From contig NZ_LZRU01000017.1 of assembly GCF_002159085.1 (NCBI RefSeq), positions 17,748-81,747 of the forward strand: DNA of 64,000 bases. The letters are read 5' to 3'. The notes under the pieces are model-generated. The model saw only the letters and a list, made by a program, of their open reading frames with translations. It ran no database searches and was not told the origin of the DNA. Positions 62,559-64,000 of the stretch are shown in pieces. Positions within the stretch are counted from its first letter, which is position 1. Each line of letters begins with the position of its first letter. A program made the translations under genes and the position numbers. This stretch comes from Thermobacillus sp. ZCTH02-B1. GTDB taxonomy: Bacteria > Bacillota > Bacilli > Paenibacillales > Paenibacillaceae.

Positions 62559-62601
62559 AAAAAACGGATGGCGGATCAGGCGGCTGCCTGATGCCATCCG
62601 T
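62559..62601 (-). terminator. Intrinsic terminator of the LOG-family gene
   Basis: Minus-strand stem ACGGATGGC / GCCATCCGT with an inner CAGGC/GCCTG pair followed by T6, about 95 nt past the stop at 62698, directly upstream of the ndh promoter. Confidence 0.88.
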
Positions 62602-62697
62602 TCCCGAAACCAAAAAATTGGTTGGCCGCGGACTTGTCTCCGCGGGCATCCCGCCGAACCGAGCCGCAGCGGTCGCAGCCGTCAGGCCCCCGGCCGC

Positions 62698-63273
62698 TTA
62701 CGGCTCCCGCTCCTCTTCAAAGGCCCGGAACCGTTCCAGCAGTCCTTCGGGCGTGTTGTCCGTGAGGATCTGCGCGTGCCTGCCCAATCGCAAATGCCTG
62801 CCGGGCTTCATGAACCCTTCGCGTTCCATCGTGTCGAACATGGCGAGCAGCGGATCGTAATATCCGCGGACATTGAGCAGGCCGACCGGCTTCCGGTGCA
62901 GCTCGAGCCGGCCCCACGTGAACACTTCAAACAATTCCTCCAGTGTCCCGGGGCCGCCGGGCAATGCGATGAACCCGTCCGCCAGCTCCATCATTTTCGC
63001 CTTCCGCTCGTGCATCGTATCGACCAGAATGAGCTCGGTCAGCCCGCCGTGGGCAATTTCCCGATCCCGCAGGAAACGGGGGAGCACCCCGATCGCCTTT
63101 CCGCCCCGCTCCAGCACGGCATCCGCAACCGCGCCCATCAGGCCGACGCTGGCCCCTCCATAGACCAGCGCAATCCCGCGTTTTGCAAGTTCCCGCCCCA
63201 GTCCGGCCGCAGCCTCCCGGTATTCGGGGGAGGCGCCTTCTCCGGAGCCGCAATAGACCGCAATGGCTTTCAT
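62698..63273 (-). CDS. LOG-family protein (Rossman-fold nucleotide phosphoribohydrolase)
   Basis: A 191-residue member of the LOG family that hydrolyses nucleoside 5'-monophosphates (cytokinin riboside monophosphates in plants; purine NMPs in bacteria). Visible: AVYCGSGEGASPEYREAA, LVYGGASVGLMGAVADAVL, and the catalytic ALPGGPGTLEELFEVFTW. ATG 63273 starts MKAIAVYCG behind GGAG; the frame is open to 63312. Bacterial role likely in nucleotide salvage. Confidence 0.92.
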   Translation of the reverse strand: MKAIAVYCGSGEGASPEYREAAAGLGRELAKRGIALVYGGASVGLMGAVADAVLERGGKAIGVLPRFLRDREIAHGGLTELILVDTMHERKAKMMELADGFIALPGGPGTLEELFEVFTWGRLELHRKPVGLLNVRGYYDPLLAMFDTMEREGFMKPGRHLRLGRHAQILTDNTPEGLLERFRAFEEEREP

Positions 63274-63664
63274 GACCAAACGCTCCATATCCGGAATTGA
63301 TGTTATGTACACCTTCCATTCATCTTACCATCCGCGTGCTCCGTCCGCCACCTCCCCGCGATCGCGCATCCAAAACGCAACCGAAGAGCATCGGATCATG
63401 CACATATGCAAGCTGTTCACCGGCCGGTACTGTTCGCGCGACGACAAGCGCCCGCTTGCGGGCATGACCGGGTCCGGGCGGGTCATCCGCAGTCGGCTGA
63501 TCGCGTTCGGTCGGATTGTCCCGCAATCGGTTCATCGCATGGGGCAGATATTCCGCAGGGCGGCGGAAAATGGCATCCGCAAGTGCGCCATTTGGCCGAC
63601 CTTGACGTCCCCGTAGATCAGCGCAATCAGCCGAGCGGGGCTTGGTTGTCTTTCGCGCCTTTTC
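63274..63664. other. Intergenic stretch, no gene recognised
   Basis: No frame here has a recognisable product or ribosome site. The promoter of the LOG-family gene should lie near 63290-63340. Confidence 0.3.
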
Positions 63665-63997
63665 CATCATATCCCCTTCGCTCATCCCTGCTGCATTCCC
63701 TTCGCTTTTTGATCATATCCCCCTCGCTCAGCAGGACGGCTCTTCCCGCCCCTTTCGGATCCTATCCCCTTCGCTCAGCAACCCCCGCTTCCTGTTACGG
63801 ATGCCGGGTCACCGGACTCCGGGACCGATCCGGTCGAACAAGCGGCGCATTTCCAACCGAATCCGACTTCCGTCGGCCGATGCCGCTGATCAAAGGGGAT
63901 AGGATCAAAATGAAGCGGAAGGTACTTCGGTTGATCGAAGGGGATAGGATCGAAATGAGGGCGGCGGGTACCCCGGTTGAGCGAAGGGGATATGGTC
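63665..63997. repeat. Array of six 20-bp repeats, period about 46 bp, in two orientations
   Basis: Copies of TGAGCGAAGGGGATATGATC (with variants) lie in reverse orientation at 63665-63684, 63711-63730 and 63758-63777, and in forward orientation at 63887-63906, 63932-63951 and 63978-63997. Spacing is 46, 47, then 45, 46 bp. Core GAAGGGGATA is almost invariant; the third letter of the opening varies (TGAGCG or TGATCG). The bases between copies differ, so only the 20-mer is conserved. Noncoding; continues to or beyond the window edge. Confidence 0.9.
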
Positions 63998-64000
63998 ACC

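Noticed and set aside
63320..63685. 121-codon minus-strand frame at the end of the window
   Set aside because: Overlaps the repeat array, no motif or ribosome site.
63665..63997. CRISPR array
   Set aside because: Repeats vary, intervals between them are only about 26 bp, orientation switches midway, and no Cas gene was seen.

Overview
The window looks like roughly 64 kb of a high-GC, spore-former-lineage Firmicute, most likely Paenibacillaceae (Paenibacillus, Cohnella or Thermobacillus type). The grounds are gene content and control elements: GlpP antiterminator, YesM/YesN-type two-component system beside a sugar ABC transporter, DUF2975/HTH pair, a Ger(x)C-like remnant, strong Shine-Dalgarno sequences with frequent GTG/TTG starts, and Fur-, Rex- and CcpA-like sites. 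No rRNA, tRNA, CRISPR array or complete transposon was recognised. This is a reading by eye, so family assignments rest on motifs, not on searches.

Layout. 1-501: 3' end of an IlvD/Edd-type dehydratase. 601-5220 (minus): a BMP/NupNOPQ-like nucleoside ABC transport operon carrying three separate abnormalities: two permeases fused in frame, a frameshifted binding protein, and a proline in a Walker A motif. 5544-6842: GH4 alpha-galactosidase. 7034-7605: a small conserved gene behind a perfect consensus promoter with a palindromic operator. 7629-9692: sigma factor/anti-sigma pair and a lipoprotein. 10230-14524: esterase and a MacAB-like efflux operon. 15112-15867: lipoprotein. 16037-22972: type III restriction-modification operon with two different Mod genes and one Res. 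23278-26700: serine hydrolase and glpD behind an attenuator leader.

26734-40592 is a carbohydrate-utilisation block: a minus-strand, translationally coupled unit (AraC regulator, unknown 848-residue protein, GH105, GH31) diverging from a plus-strand unit (sensor kinase, AraC-type response regulator, sugar-binding lipoprotein, two permeases), with a cre-like site between them. The enzymes suggest unsaturated uronide/glucoside oligosaccharides such as pectin or rhamnogalacturonan fragments. glpP follows at 40582-41160 and should control the glpD leader. 41526-42753: ferredoxin-NADP reductase behind a Fur box.

43911-46552 is the most unusual stretch. A decayed 3' end of a spore-germination (GerC-type) operon stops abruptly against AT-rich DNA that carries a secreted protein with a symmetric six-cysteine C-terminal domain, a tiny leader ORF, a four-helix membrane protein and a second small secreted candidate. 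A secreted-peptide/immunity cassette is a reasonable hypothesis.

46874-52249: a LysR regulator divergent from zwf-tkt-tal (pentose phosphate pathway); rpiA lies nearby at 55369. The remainder holds an SDR/WYL-regulator divergent pair, a DUF817 membrane protein overlapping a Dph6-like ATPase, a DUF2975/HTH pair, two GNAT acetyltransferases, csaA, a 31-residue membrane peptide gene, type II NADH dehydrogenase with a perfect Rex-like box, and a LOG-family protein. The end (63665-63997) is a noncoding array of six 20-bp repeats spaced about 46 bp apart, three in each orientation.
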